The position numbers and the translations under genes were made by a program. A stretch of 64,000 bases of DNA from Trebouxia sp. TZW2008 (taxonomy: Eukaryota > Chlorophyta > Trebouxiophyceae > Trebouxiales > Trebouxiaceae), in NCBI GenBank assembly GCA_002118135.1, contig BDIU01000316.1, forward strand, positions 1 through 64,000. Reading direction: 5' to 3'. Below the pieces are notes generated by a model, which worked only from the letters and a program-made list of their open reading frames with translations, was not told where the DNA came from and ran no database searches. This document shows, one piece after another, positions 33,095 to 44,700 of this stretch; within the stretch, counting starts at the first letter, position 1, and every line of letters begins with the position of its first letter.

Positions 33095-35872
33095 TCAAGG
33101 TGCTGTAGGGAATTCAGACAAATATTGAATCCGCAGTGCAAGAGGCTCTGTTTGCATGTGCAGAAGCCATGCAAACGACAACAACAATGATGCAAGGTCG
33201 TCCAAAGTTCGGAAGGGTTCCCCTGCTCGCCAAAGAGGAGACCTAAAGTCGTCTGTCCCGACTCTGGAACACAGAGTTGCCTCTGAGCTGCTGATCAAGC
33301 AGCTGACATCAAAGTCATTCAGGAAAAACGTTGTCATTGATGAGCAGCATGTTCTCTGGCTTGATGTCTCAGTGTAACACTCCCGCTGCATGCAAGCCAG
33401 TCACTGCCTGCAACATCCACATAAACGGCATGGCAAGTCTGTCCTACAATTTCTAATACATGCACAAGGCAGTCAGATGGGATGGCCATATCAGCATCAG
33501 CCTGCCAGAGCAGTACACTGATGCACATAGGTCCGAAGCACCTCCGGAAAGACAATGTCAAAGCCAGGTCAGAGCAATTGACGATACAAAATGGCACAGA
33601 TCTGATGCATGGGACAAGCAGGTGTACCTGAAATGTGCATTGCCAGTAGTGAGGCAGCATGCTCTGTGCACACGTGGACAGCCTACTGCCAAGCTGCAAC
33701 TTCAGGAAGGAGAGGTTGGGACCAGCTCCCTCCATAGTTCCATATGCATCAAGATCGCTCTTGATGATAAACGGCACTGTTGCGTCCACCTTTCTGTGGA
33801 TCATGAGCTCATTCCCGACCAGCTTGGAGTGTGCAATCTGTGGAACATGACATGGTCTTGACGTCACCATGGCTGGTCTTTGAGAGCGTGTAACAGTGCA
33901 GTGCAAAAGGTATGCAACAAACGATGATCAGCTGAGCTGTGCATGTACACAAGGCACAGACACGTGACACTGACTGCATTGTACAGGTACACTGTACCTT
34001 GTAAACAGCATTCTCCCTTCCAAGCTGCACCACCAAAGACTTGTGCCCATGAGCAAGAACATGAACTTCTGAGACGTCAAATGTCTGCTGGTCATGAAGC
34101 CGGAGCTGAGGTTGGACTACAGGTACTGATTGAAGATGACATCGGGTGGCCACATATTGCACAACCATGTGGAAGCCAGGTGTAGGCGACGCGCTGCCTG
34201 CCATTAAAAGCAGGCCAGTCAAGCTTGCAGCTTCTGAAGCTGAAATGTGTTTCAGCATGTCATCAAGGTCCTTGCATAAGACGTCCTCAGGCTACACATC
34301 TTTGCCTGGAATTGGCAGAAAGACTGAGCATGACATCAGACGATGTGTCCCAAGACCAGCAACCCATTGATAGTCAAACTTAGCGATCCAGCAGCACTCA
34401 ATACGGACAATGAATGGGCAGAAAAAGACTTGATCCCGCCCAGGTGTCAAGAACTTGCTCCTGATGACCCTGTGCAACTGCCAAGCACAGTTCAATATGA
34501 TTCCTTGACTGTCTGTCGGCAACAATGCTGACACTTGTAGTCGGAGTATGCAGCGGTTGCAATATCACAATCTCAGGCCTAACAGCCTGAAGCATCTTCC
34601 AGGTCATGCACATGTGTACAGCAATTTGGCAGATACCGCGTATTGTAACCTGAGGAGGCTTACCTTGCCAAAGGCATCCTTGTTGCTGTGAATGCCAACA
34701 GGGTCAAGAAGAGGGTTGGATGATACATTTCTAGCCTTTGCCTCTCCAGGGTGACTTTCGACGCCATTGATGAAGCACCGCAAGTCTGGGCGAGCTGTGT
34801 CCGCAGAAGCATGATCTTTCAATAGGAATGCAACTTCAATCTGACCNNNNNNNNNNNNNNNNNNNNNNNNNNNNNNNNNNNNNNNNNNNNNNNNNNNNNN
34901 NNNNNNNNNNNNNNNNNNNNNNNNNNNNNNNNNNNNNNNNNNNNNNNNNNNNNNNNNNNNNNNNNNNNNNNNNNNNNNNNNNNNNNNNNNNNNNNNNNNN
35001 NNNNNNNNNNNNNNNNNNNNNNNNNNNNNNNNTGCAGCAGTTCGACAACATGACAGGTCTGACAGGCTGTCTTGCCCAGCACCACCTCTTGTTCCGCCAT
35101 CACCCCTTCTGCAACACACTTGGCCTATTGTGCTGTGAACATCAGTCATTAGCTCTCTTGTGACATGCAGGCAATGCAATTCTGTGATGTATGCTGAATT
35201 CTGGCAGCAGAATGCATGCAGGGTCTGACTTTGCAGGGTCTGACTGTGACATGTTTCGACATCTTTGTGTGATCCTCACAAAGCTTCAGTAAGACAGAAC
35301 ATGTGACTTAAACACTGGACAGTCGCTTGGTGCAACATCTCACCATCAGCCAGCGGAAGTGGAGTCTCTGTGAAGCCTGTCTCGTGCCTCTTCAACAGCC
35401 TGCTGCTCCAAATGTGACAGTCTATGCTTGATCGCCGGGTCCACTGCACGGCAAAATAATGGTCAGCAGCCACAGCTTTGCATTTGCTGGGGAAGACTGG
35501 ACAGCTGTGGATTCCAGAGCTATATTTGTATGTGCAAGCAAGACACGGAGGCAGCATTGATCCGTCTGTGGTTCTCGTATAAGTCAATGAGGCTGGGCTG
35601 AATAAGCATGCATTTGCAGTGAGTATTTGATCAAAGCGCATGTCGTCTCTGCACCCCATGACTTTACCTGTGCCCTTTCCTCTCAGGAACTCTTCAACCA
35701 ATGCTTTGAGTGCGGGATCATCCTCATTCAGCTGAATCATATCCCGTAGGCTACTTCCCACTGTGCTATCCTCAGCAGCCAAGACAACAGCTCTTGCTCT
35801 CAGATCTGCTTGCAAGCCTAAGCTCTTGACCCTTTGAGTGGCAACCCTTTTATGTTCCAAGGTGTCGCTCAT
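33095..35872 (-). pseudogene. Nuclease-fold plus protein-kinase-like gene, probably broken
   Basis: Exon 1 (35872-35668) encodes a Leu/Glu-rich helical start. A later exon carries RPDLRCFINGVESHPGEAKA, which has the spacing of a PD-(D/E)xK nuclease-fold core. Farther on come a kinase N-lobe-like stretch (VVQLGRENAVYK, then NELMIHRK), then the catalytic loop LHAAGVLH-stop-DIKPENMLL, NDFDVSC in place of DFG, and GTDDFRSPLW followed by DDLASLLLSFAWLL. The conserved Arg of HRD is TGA (33369-33371), a likely CGA-to-TGA change, and a one-base shift follows at about 33320. An assembly gap removes part of the nuclease region. The architecture resembles algal and oomycete Crinkler-type nuclease/kinase proteins (inference). 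A sequencing or assembly error cannot be excluded. Confidence 0.6.
34847..35032. other. Assembly gap (186 N)
   Basis: Run of N inside the nuclease/kinase-like gene. Its true length is unknown. Confidence 1.
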
Positions 35873-36844
35873 GCGCGGGTTTAATGCAGCTAGGTCCTGT
35901 ACAAAGGTGAAAGGCTTAGGGAGTCATGCCCATACTGCATAGCAGCTGGGATTTCAACAGAACAAAACAGTTGACAGGACTTCAAGTAACATGTATCATG
36001 TCGCATTTAGTGCATGAATGGCAACCTAAGCTGCTGTATTGGTACTGCTACAGACAACACTGTGTCATGGTTGTGTAACACAAGCAGCTGCTGCAAGCAG
36101 CATCTGGATACCAGGCTGCTTTTGGTTAGTGCCAACAACAGGTAGCCTCACAGTTGCAAGAATTTTAACCAGTGTACATTGCTGCAAGTGTGTGTGTATT
36201 CTTCAGCTCGACGACACACCACTGCTGAGGCTTCGTGTTATCAAAGACGCAGTCACCTGTGGCTGTTCTTGGCCGTGGCTTGAAACAAAATTGTTGTTCG
36301 GGCTAAGGGTGAGCGAATCTTTGATACTTGACCAGCAGATGGTGCGGTCCTGTTGCAAGAATTGAAGTAAAGCGTCAGCCTGAAGGCTTGCTGGGAGTTA
36401 GTCTGAAAAAGCAGTCCATTCCTGCAACAACCGCAGCTACAAGGCTTGCTAGCTCAACATACCTGCAGGGGTGTAACACAGAACGGAGTCCATACAAGTC
36501 TCTACGTCACTTCGCGAAGCTGACAGCTTAGCTGAGAGCGTTGCTAAGCGTGCGGGCCTTTTGAAGCAACCACGTGCCCGTTTTGGTTGTCCGCCAAGGA
36601 GAGAGAGTAAAGAGAGTAATTTTACATGCCTTAGCCAGCCAACAAGGCTGATCGCATGTGCCACACACAGAGAGAGAGAGAGAGAATAATTGTAGTAGCT
36701 GAGTGGCTCATCACGAGACCGAGTTAGTATTGCAAATTACTAATCGGATTGCCTGCAATTTGCTTTCTGCGAGCTCTCCACTCTCACGAGCATCAAGCAG
36801 AGCGTCGCGACTCGACGCGTTGTTGGTTAACAGGAACCTCAAAA
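35873..36844. promoter_or_regulatory. Intergenic, 5' region of the pyrophosphatase gene
   Basis: Divergent spacer holding the second (GA)n-linked dispersed repeat (36597-36690). No other gene is recognisable; a plus-strand frame at 36039-36365 has no known motif. The pyrophosphatase promoter and leader should lie near 36700-36844. Confidence 0.4.
36597..36690 (+). repeat. Short dispersed repeat next to (GA)n, copy 2
   Basis: Counterpart of 27095-27165: AATTTTACATGCC(T)TAGCCAGCCA followed by GGCTGATCGCA, with (GA)n on both sides. It lies just upstream of the pyrophosphatase gene. Confidence 0.55.
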
Positions 36845-38042
36845 ATGCCTCGAGACTCAGCTTCGCATCCGTGGCACGACCTCTCGCCTGGCGAGGACGT
36901 TCCCAACATCGTCAATGCTGTGATTGAAATTCCTATTGGCAGCAAAGTCAAATACGAGCTCGATAAGGACACAGGTGAAGCAGATTGCCATGCAGCTGAG
37001 GCATTTTGCACGCCCTACACGCAGTTAAAGACGCACAAAGGCGATGCCAACCTGCCCACCTGCCTTGTGATCAGTCACTTCTGCTGAACACTCCTGTTAC
37101 TGCAGGAATGCTTTTTGTGGACCGTGTCTTATACTCTTCCGTGGTGTATCCTCACAACTACGGGTTCATCCCTCAGACACTTGACGAGGACGGCGATCCT
37201 ATGGACGTCTTGGTACTTATGCAGGAGCCTGTATCTCCTTTCAGCTTTCTGCGTGTCAAGCCTATAGGTACAATTGTGCCATGCTTGTTTGTTATTTGTT
37301 GATCCTGCTAGTTCACTCATTTTCAATGGTTGCAGGCCTAATGCAAATGATTGATCAGGGTGAACAGGATGACAAGATCATAGCAGTGCACGCTGATGAC
37401 CCAGAGTACCGAGACTACTCTGACATATCTCAGTTGTCGTCGCACCGCCTGAAGGAGATCAAGAGGTCTGCTGCCATTACTGGTATTGCAACATTGAACT
37501 TGCAATCTGACTTGTTCGTCCTGTGCTCAAAATGCCTATGTGTCCAGGTTCTTTGAGGACTACAAGAAAAATGAAAACAAAGAGGTGAAGATTGATAACT
37601 TTCTTGGGTCAGAAGACGCCAAGAAGGCTATCAAAGCCTCAATGGTGAGCAGAGTGTCATTGTGTCTTTGTTGGGCCATTTTGTGTGAGGTGCTATGTCC
37701 TAGCAAGCTGATCATGTTTGACAGTTTGCCCATATCAAAGGGCTGAGAATCATGTAATGATGATTGCAGGCCACATACACTGACATGTATGTACCCAAAC
37801 GACCAAGATCTAGCAGTCATCCAGATTTGAGCAATCTTGCCAACAGTGCTCAACAGAAGCAAAGCACCATTTCCAGGTCTAGCAGTCAAAACAGTTTGGG
37901 CAAATCGCCAAGCCAGCAAAGCCTGAGCAAGTCAAGCAGTCAGGTGGTATTGGGAAGTAGCCCAGACAAGGCTGATCTTGCACCAAACAAAATCCCAAGG
38001 TCTCCGCAGCCCAGACAGAAAGCCCCAGATGCAGCTGAATGA
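36845..38042 (+). CDS. Soluble inorganic pyrophosphatase (family I) with Ser-rich tail
   Basis: Hydrolyses pyrophosphate to two phosphates, pulling biosynthetic reactions forward; cytosolic, since there is no transit peptide. Exons: 36845-36974, 37106-37267, 37336-37465, 37548-37644, 37770-38042; 792 nt, 263 aa, fully in frame. Substrate and metal motifs are present: [14 protein letters not shown] (about 28-41), YPHNYGFIP (58-66), the signature [10 protein letters not shown] (70-79) and [10 protein letters not shown]. The core ends near TYTDMYVPK. An extra roughly 80-residue tail follows, rich in Ser/Gln/Lys with repeated SSSQ-x-LG and SPSQQSLSK units. The tail is unusual for the family and looks disordered and phosphorylatable. 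Start ATG at 36845 gives the usual plant-type N-terminus. Confidence 0.93.
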
Positions 38043-38705
38043 CATTTGCACAAATTTGGTTTCAAAACAATATATAAGCTTCTTGAAATGCAGAAGTATG
38101 TCAACATTTCAAACGCAAGTCAGTGAGTATGTCAACAGTCTTTCATGTCTGCAAACAAAACTCACTTGAGAGGCAGGCAATTCAGTAACAGACTTGTGAC
38201 CAAATGCTGGTCAGTTGAGACTTGTGTCAGCGTGAGTAACAGAATTTTAGTGATGACTGAACTGCTTTGAGGAACTGCTTTGTGGAATTCATTTCATCAA
38301 ACCTAGATCCATGCAGCTTTGTTGACCCTACTATCTTTGGCAGCTGTTTTGGCATCAATCTTGTTTAGCGCTGCAGAGCTGGGCCCTGCTTTCTGTTTTG
38401 CCTTGCTTGCTAGAGGCAGGTCTACACCATCGTGTCCATTGCCAATCTCTCCTGCAGTGCAAAGTTTGTTCAACTACACTGCCATCAAGATGTCAAAAGA
38501 AGCTTGCTGTTGGTATACAAGCATATGACGCCAAGTATGTGTCATCATCAACCACACCGCACTGTGCACCCCTCAACACAGTCAACATGAGCACATTACC
38601 AAGAGCTTGCTAAGGTAACGCTAGAAGGGGATTGTAAGGCTAGCACGTTTGTAAGATAAGGCTAGTAGAGTAAAATGGTAAGGCTAGCAGGGTAGTCAGG
38701 TAAGC
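38043..38705. other. Convergent intergenic region
   Basis: Between the 3' ends of the pyrophosphatase and kinesin genes. No gene is seen. 38610-38705 has five or so imperfect repeats of GTAAGGCTAGCA with GGTA/GTAG variants. Terminators or poly(A) signals could not be placed. Confidence 0.45.
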
Positions 38706-41700
38706 TTAGATAATACCTAGTACATTGCGGTGTGGACTATTTGGGCTGGCAGCAGCGCCCTCAAGTACTGGACTGCCTGTGGACACAGCGCCTGCCGCAT
38801 AAGCTCTGAGCGTATTGCTAGCCCCAATTGGCATGCTGATTGCTTTGCTGAGCCCCTTTCCTGAATCTGTCTGTTGACTTGGCAAGCTGCCTTGCCGCTG
38901 TATGGACCCCTGCTCAGAACCATCCTGCTCCATGCTTTGTGCCTGCTCTTGTTGCAAGGCTGTGCTGCCTGGCGCTTGCAAGGGCGTCTGTGACGTGCTG
39001 GGCTGCTGTCCAGGGGCTGCTGGCATGGCTAGAGATTTGGGAAGACCCATCTTCTCCTTCAGGATCTGGGCCCTCTTTATGGCATCTGTGCATTGCTGCA
39101 AGGCCACAAGCACAAGTCAGAACTTTGTCACGTTCACTAATGACACATCACAATAGTACAACTAGTGTAAGACATCCTAGAATAGAACCTAGGTGTGTGT
39201 TCCCAAGTTTAGCGGCACCAGGTTGGCGCACTGTGCACATTGTAGCAGGCTATGTGTGTTTGCATTGTGCTTTAAGGCTTAAGATCGAAGGGAATTTCAG
39301 CAGCAAAGTCTGCTTAAACAACTTGACTGCAGAAGATTTCAGCCAGTCAGATCAAGCATGCAGGTCAAGCTGTGATCTGCAGCAACACCAAGTCAATCAA
39401 GTACCTGCAGATAGAACTTGGCTGGGGTTGCCTTGTTCTGGCCATCCTCATCCGCGGTCCTTCTAGGCAGAGACTGCTGCCTGTCTTTCAGCCGCCCAAG
39501 TGCACTTGCTCTGCCAGCAACCCCACTGGCTTGACCCCCAGCTGCTCCATCACTGACTGATGCAGTGGCTGTTGAGTCCTTGGCTTCCCCTGCCACCTCC
39601 CTGACCCTCTGCAAGCTGCTGCCCACCACTGACATGCCTGCCAGCCTGTCACTCAGGTCTGCTGACACTCCTGACCGCAGCTGTGGCGCTGCCTGTGAGG
39701 CGGTAGCAGGCTCTGTGCCTGGCTTGCTTGTACCTGCATGCGGAAGTGCAACGATCAAGCAACTGAAGTGTGCAAGACAAGTAAATTCACCAGATCAGAG
39801 GCAAACTGCTGTAACTTCATGGACATGGCCAGGGTGCAGTAGAGAGTGTGATGTGAAGCAATTGCAAGTGCAATGGTCAAAACATGAGGCGTGTACTAGA
39901 CAGTCAACGTGACCAAACCAGAGGCAAATTTCTCTGCCCCACAAAGGTGCCTGAGGCAACAATGTGATGTGAAGCACTCACAAAGACAATGCATACAACC
40001 ATGAATCAATGTGCTCTTGAAATTTACGAGGACCACCACAGAGGCAGTTTAGTGCGGCTGAAGCACTTATCCAGCATGCAGTTGGAAATGTGCTACGAAG
40101 CAGCCATCGCTTGATTTGTGACAACTTGCATTTGATGACAGGCATGCTCGACTTTGGCAACACCTGGGGGCAGGAAAGCCGGATTTTCTCTCCATGGGGA
40201 GGAGCGGGGGGTCGTGGGGGCTTCCTCCTTGGGTGGAGGGGAGGCCAAGCCACCAAGGCTGATGCTAGGGATGGCACCTGCAAGGGGCCTTTCTGCTGCC
40301 TTGCCAAGGCCCATGTAGTCCCTGCATGCAATGCATGTCCTAAATGTCATGGCATGGTGTGAGAGATGCACAATTTACAAAGCCTGTCAAAGGCAGGCAG
40401 GCAGGCTTGGCAACGGTACCTCTTGCAGATGGCTGCCAGCGATCATGAACACCAATTGCGGATGATCTGAGCTTGTGCTTGCATGCATGAATCAACAAGG
40501 GACTTTGTAAACTGCACACCGTTGCATGCAAGGCAGCTTTGCAGAATTAGCTATGTATCTGCAGCAACATCCGCTGTGCTCACTAGCTTTGCAGGAGACT
40601 GGTCATGCTCTTGCACGAGTCAAGGCAGCTCATGCACCATGGCCAATGCTTCGTGTGGTCCAGAAATGTGCATGCTGCCGTGGACCAGTTTGGAGAAGGA
40701 ATCACTTACAAAACAGATGTCAAGCTGCTGCAAGCTTGCATGCAGCCAGGTTTAGGCTGTTGGATGCTGCATCTATTAAATCAAACGCAAGCGGGTACTG
40801 AGGTGCATTGGCGGTTCTTATTTTGCTGGCAGCCTTCTGTCAGGACAGCCAATGCTGCACACGCCATGCTTGAGCCACAAACAGCAACATACTTGCCGCC
40901 TTCCGTTCTAGGTTCACTGGCTCAGCACGCAAAATTAGAGGTTCCACCCAAAGACCCAGCGCATATACAAAAGCATGCCAGCTTTACTTGCTCAGGACAC
41001 ACATTAAGCCGCTTCTGCCCAACACACGGGATGTCACCATGTGCCATGGCTCACCTGTAGTCAAACATGAGGTCTTCTCTCTTCTTGCTGCCTGCTTTCC
41101 ACTCCTGGCCAGCAATAAGCTTGCCCTTGAGGTGAGCCTTCAGCAGCTGCACCGTGAGCTTGTGGGCAGGGTCCAAGCCCTGCTGGTTGCGCTCCACATT
41201 GATTGCCATCAGCACTGGACCCTCTAGAGCTGCGCTTGAGCTGCTGGGCTCCTCACTCTGAGCCCGTACCACCTCCTGCATGAACCACATCAGCCGGTGA
41301 CTGCCCTGCAGCTTAAACTTTGGGGTTTGTTGAGTCGCTGCACCGTGAGTTTGTGGGCGGGGTTCAGCCCGTGCTGGGCTCCTCACTCTGAGCCCGTACC
41401 ACCTCCTGCAGCCAATTCATGGTGCCTTGCACTTTGTCAGAGGCCATACAGCAGGTTGACTTGTGGTACTCTGAGGTCTGCAACCTGTCAAAGTGGTACT
41501 CTGAGGTCTGCAACCTGTCAAAGTGGTAATCTGAGGTCTGCAACCTGTCAAAATGGTACTCTGAGGTCTGCAACCTGTCAAAGTGGTGATCTGAGGTCTG
41601 CAGCCTGTCAAAGAGCTGTCACCGAGCTACAAGACAAAATGAAGAAGACTGCACGTCATGTGTTAGGTTGTAAGGGTAAGAGCGTCACAAACCTGTCATC

Positions 41701-44700
41701 CTGAAAATAGAAGGGAAAACTATTTGTCACTAGGTAGGCTGTAAGGGCAAAAGAGGCTACAATGTTGCCTTTGTGTGATGTTACTCAGAGTGAGGGTACT
41801 GTTGTTGTAAGGACAATGCAGTTGGGTTCACTGCCCTCCAATTGCAGTGGCCCCTCTGGAAAAGGGCTATTTGGCAGAGAGTCATTAAAAAAAGTAAAAT
41901 CATCACCCATCATTGAAACATCACGTTACACATGCTAGACTGTAAGGGCACAGGAGATTGCCGGGTCTAGCAGCAGCCGTGAGGGCTGTTTGGCAGCAGG
42001 CCATAAATGAAGTGGATACATAGATAATACTAACTGGAAGCAGATGATACATGCAAGGCTGTCAGAGCAGATTTGTCTCATTTGTGTAACCCTATTACAA
42101 TGTCATACAGCTCGGGCGCAGTGCATGGTACTCATAAAATGATATGTGGGTTGCGTGAAAGACGACAGGCAAAAGCGGGTACCAGGTCTGGCAGCAGCCG
42201 GGAGGGCTGCTTGGCAGTGAGCTGGCTGGTGTTGCGGCGGGGGCGGCGGGGTCGCCAGGGTGTGGCGTGATCTGGGTCCCACACCGTGTCCCCATCCAAC
42301 CCATCTCCTTCTTCTACCTCCTCTGTGTCCTCCTCTTCTGCGTCTTCTTGAAGCATGGCGTTAGCCTCTGGAGTGTCGGCAGCCATCAACTCCCCTTGAC
42401 TCTGCAAGTCAATAAGCACAGGTACAGTCAAAGCTTGTTATGGCAACGTGTGTGACAGTGACAGCTGCAATGTCCCATCCCAACCATCTTCATCTTCAAC
42501 CTTCTTGCTGCCCTCCACCTCTGCTTCTTCTTGAAGCATTGCGCCACTGTCTGGCATGCCTGCAGCTATAAACCCCCCTGACTCTGCAAGTCAACCGTTA
42601 CAGCATCCAACATACTGGACACGAACTGAACGCTGATCTTGAAGACATGACATGTCACAGTAGCAGCGGCAAGGTGTCAAATCGCAAGCTTGAAATGAAA
42701 AGCTGATGGTTCAGACATGCAGCTGCATTGAAGCCATGCTAGGCATCAACCATTCTGAGCAAAGACATGAGATCAGACTGCAAGCTCAGTTTGAGGACAA
42801 GCTCACGACAGAGACACAAGTCGCTGCCCTGTGCCAGCATTTGCATTCTGAAACGTGTATGCTCTACTTTACCTTGGCCTTGCAAGCAAGGTCATCCTGG
42901 TGGTACAAGCTTCCTCAGCCAAGTCAGTTGATAGCAGCTGTACGCTAAACAGCTGTACGCTAAGCAGCTGTACGCTAAGCAGCTGTATGCTAAGCAGCTG
43001 TATGCTAAGCAGCTGTACGCTAAGCAGATAGTACAGTAACTGCATACACACTGAGCATGGCATTTGCACGCCAGCAATGACCCCAGACAAGCGCAGCAGC
43101 AGAGCTTGGCAAGAGGGCTTGTGTAAACTGAGCAGCTGACACAGCATCACACAGTCATGACACTGTGTTGTCTGCTTTTCAGGAATAGAACAATACATGT
43201 CCTTCCTATGACAAGCAAATCAGACCTGCCTGGCAAGACAGCAACTGGACACACCTAGCACCTCTGCTGGAGCATACAATATATTGTTATAGTTGTGGGT
43301 ACCAATTGCACAGACACTGAGCATCTTGATGGTACACAAAGTGTGTGTTGCAAACACACCTTGCCGCTTGAAGTTGATGCTTTGTCATCATCTTGAATGT
43401 GGCTGTGGTCAGGTGTGAGGGAAGAACTGGCAGCAGTCTCCTGTGCATTGTCAAAGCTCATGTTGCGAGGTGTCTGAGACTCTGCTGCCTCTAGGCTTGC
43501 ATCAGGCATAGGCTTCTGCGCCTGATCTCTGCTATCCCATTGCTTGATTTCTTGCATGAGCGTCTCAACGTCCATGTCCTGGACAAACAGAAAAATTCAA
43601 TTTCAAAAAGTTCAAGAAAAGTCCAAAAGTTCAGACATCAATAGACATTACAAAGGAAGCCTCTGCAAGTGACATGCCCTGAACATTGTGCATAGCCCCG
43701 ACAGAAGGCGATGCACTAGGCAACAGTGAACACTTTAGCCGTTGCAGGTGCAAGTCACAGGCAAGGTCTGGCGCACTATATAGCAAATAGGCTACACGCA
43801 AGTGGCACAGACCATCTGGGGCGTCTGGACATCATTATTAAAGCCATGCCAAGCCATGGCATTGGTGACTCAAAGGCAAGCGCCTCAAATCAAGCATGGC
43901 ATGACGTGCCCAGGTGCTGTCCCTGGTGCACAGATAGCAGCTTCACGAGCAGAGGCTCACAGTGTTTACATTTACAGCATGCTACTGAGGAGCTTTTGTA
44001 AGACTGCTATTGACAGGTCACATCAAGCATTGCGAGTTTGTGATCATGCATAGCTGAGCTTCCAAGGGTCACTTAGACTATAGCAATCTTGCCATCAGCA
44101 AACATCTACTAGGTGACTTGCTTTCAGCAGGGAAGAACAAGCACGCACGGCCGTTGCCATCAGGTAGCAGTCGTAGGGTAGAGCTTCTACCTCTCGCGAA
44201 AGGCTCCTACGGTGTGCAGGGGACAGCAAGCCTGGGCTGTCCTGGGCTTGCAGCAGTGCAGCTGCTGCTTCAGCTGCTTGCCTCTTGGCGGCCTCAGCCT
44301 CCTGCTCTGCCATGTCAAGCTTGAGCTTGGTGAGCTCCAGCTCCTCCCTGGCCTCTGTCAGCTCAGTCTGAGTCTCATACACCTGTGCAGCAAGTCAAAG
44401 GACTTAGCATGCCGTACAAATTCGGTCTGTCCTGGGCCTGCAGCAGCGCACTAGCTGCCTGTCTCTTGGCAGCCTCAGCCGCCTGCTCTGCCAAATCCAG
44501 CTTGGTGACCTCCCGCTCCTCCCTGGCCTCTAGCAGCTCAGTCAGTCTTGCACACCTGTGCAGCAAGTCAAAGGACTCAAGCAGCTTTACAGATCAGGTC
44601 TATCCTGGACTTGCAGCAGCGCGGCAGCTGCCTGCCTCTTGGCGGCCTCCGCCTCCTGCTCTGCCACGTCCAGCTTGAGCTTGGTGAGCTCCAGCTCCTC

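Noticed and set aside
41463..41612. CRISPR-like array of 30-bp repeats
   Set aside because: Repeats are directly adjacent with no spacers, lie in an intron, and the genome is eukaryotic; it is a minisatellite.
42892..43077. Repetitive peptide frame [12 protein letters not shown]
   Set aside because: Artefact of the 15-bp minisatellite in a kinesin intron.
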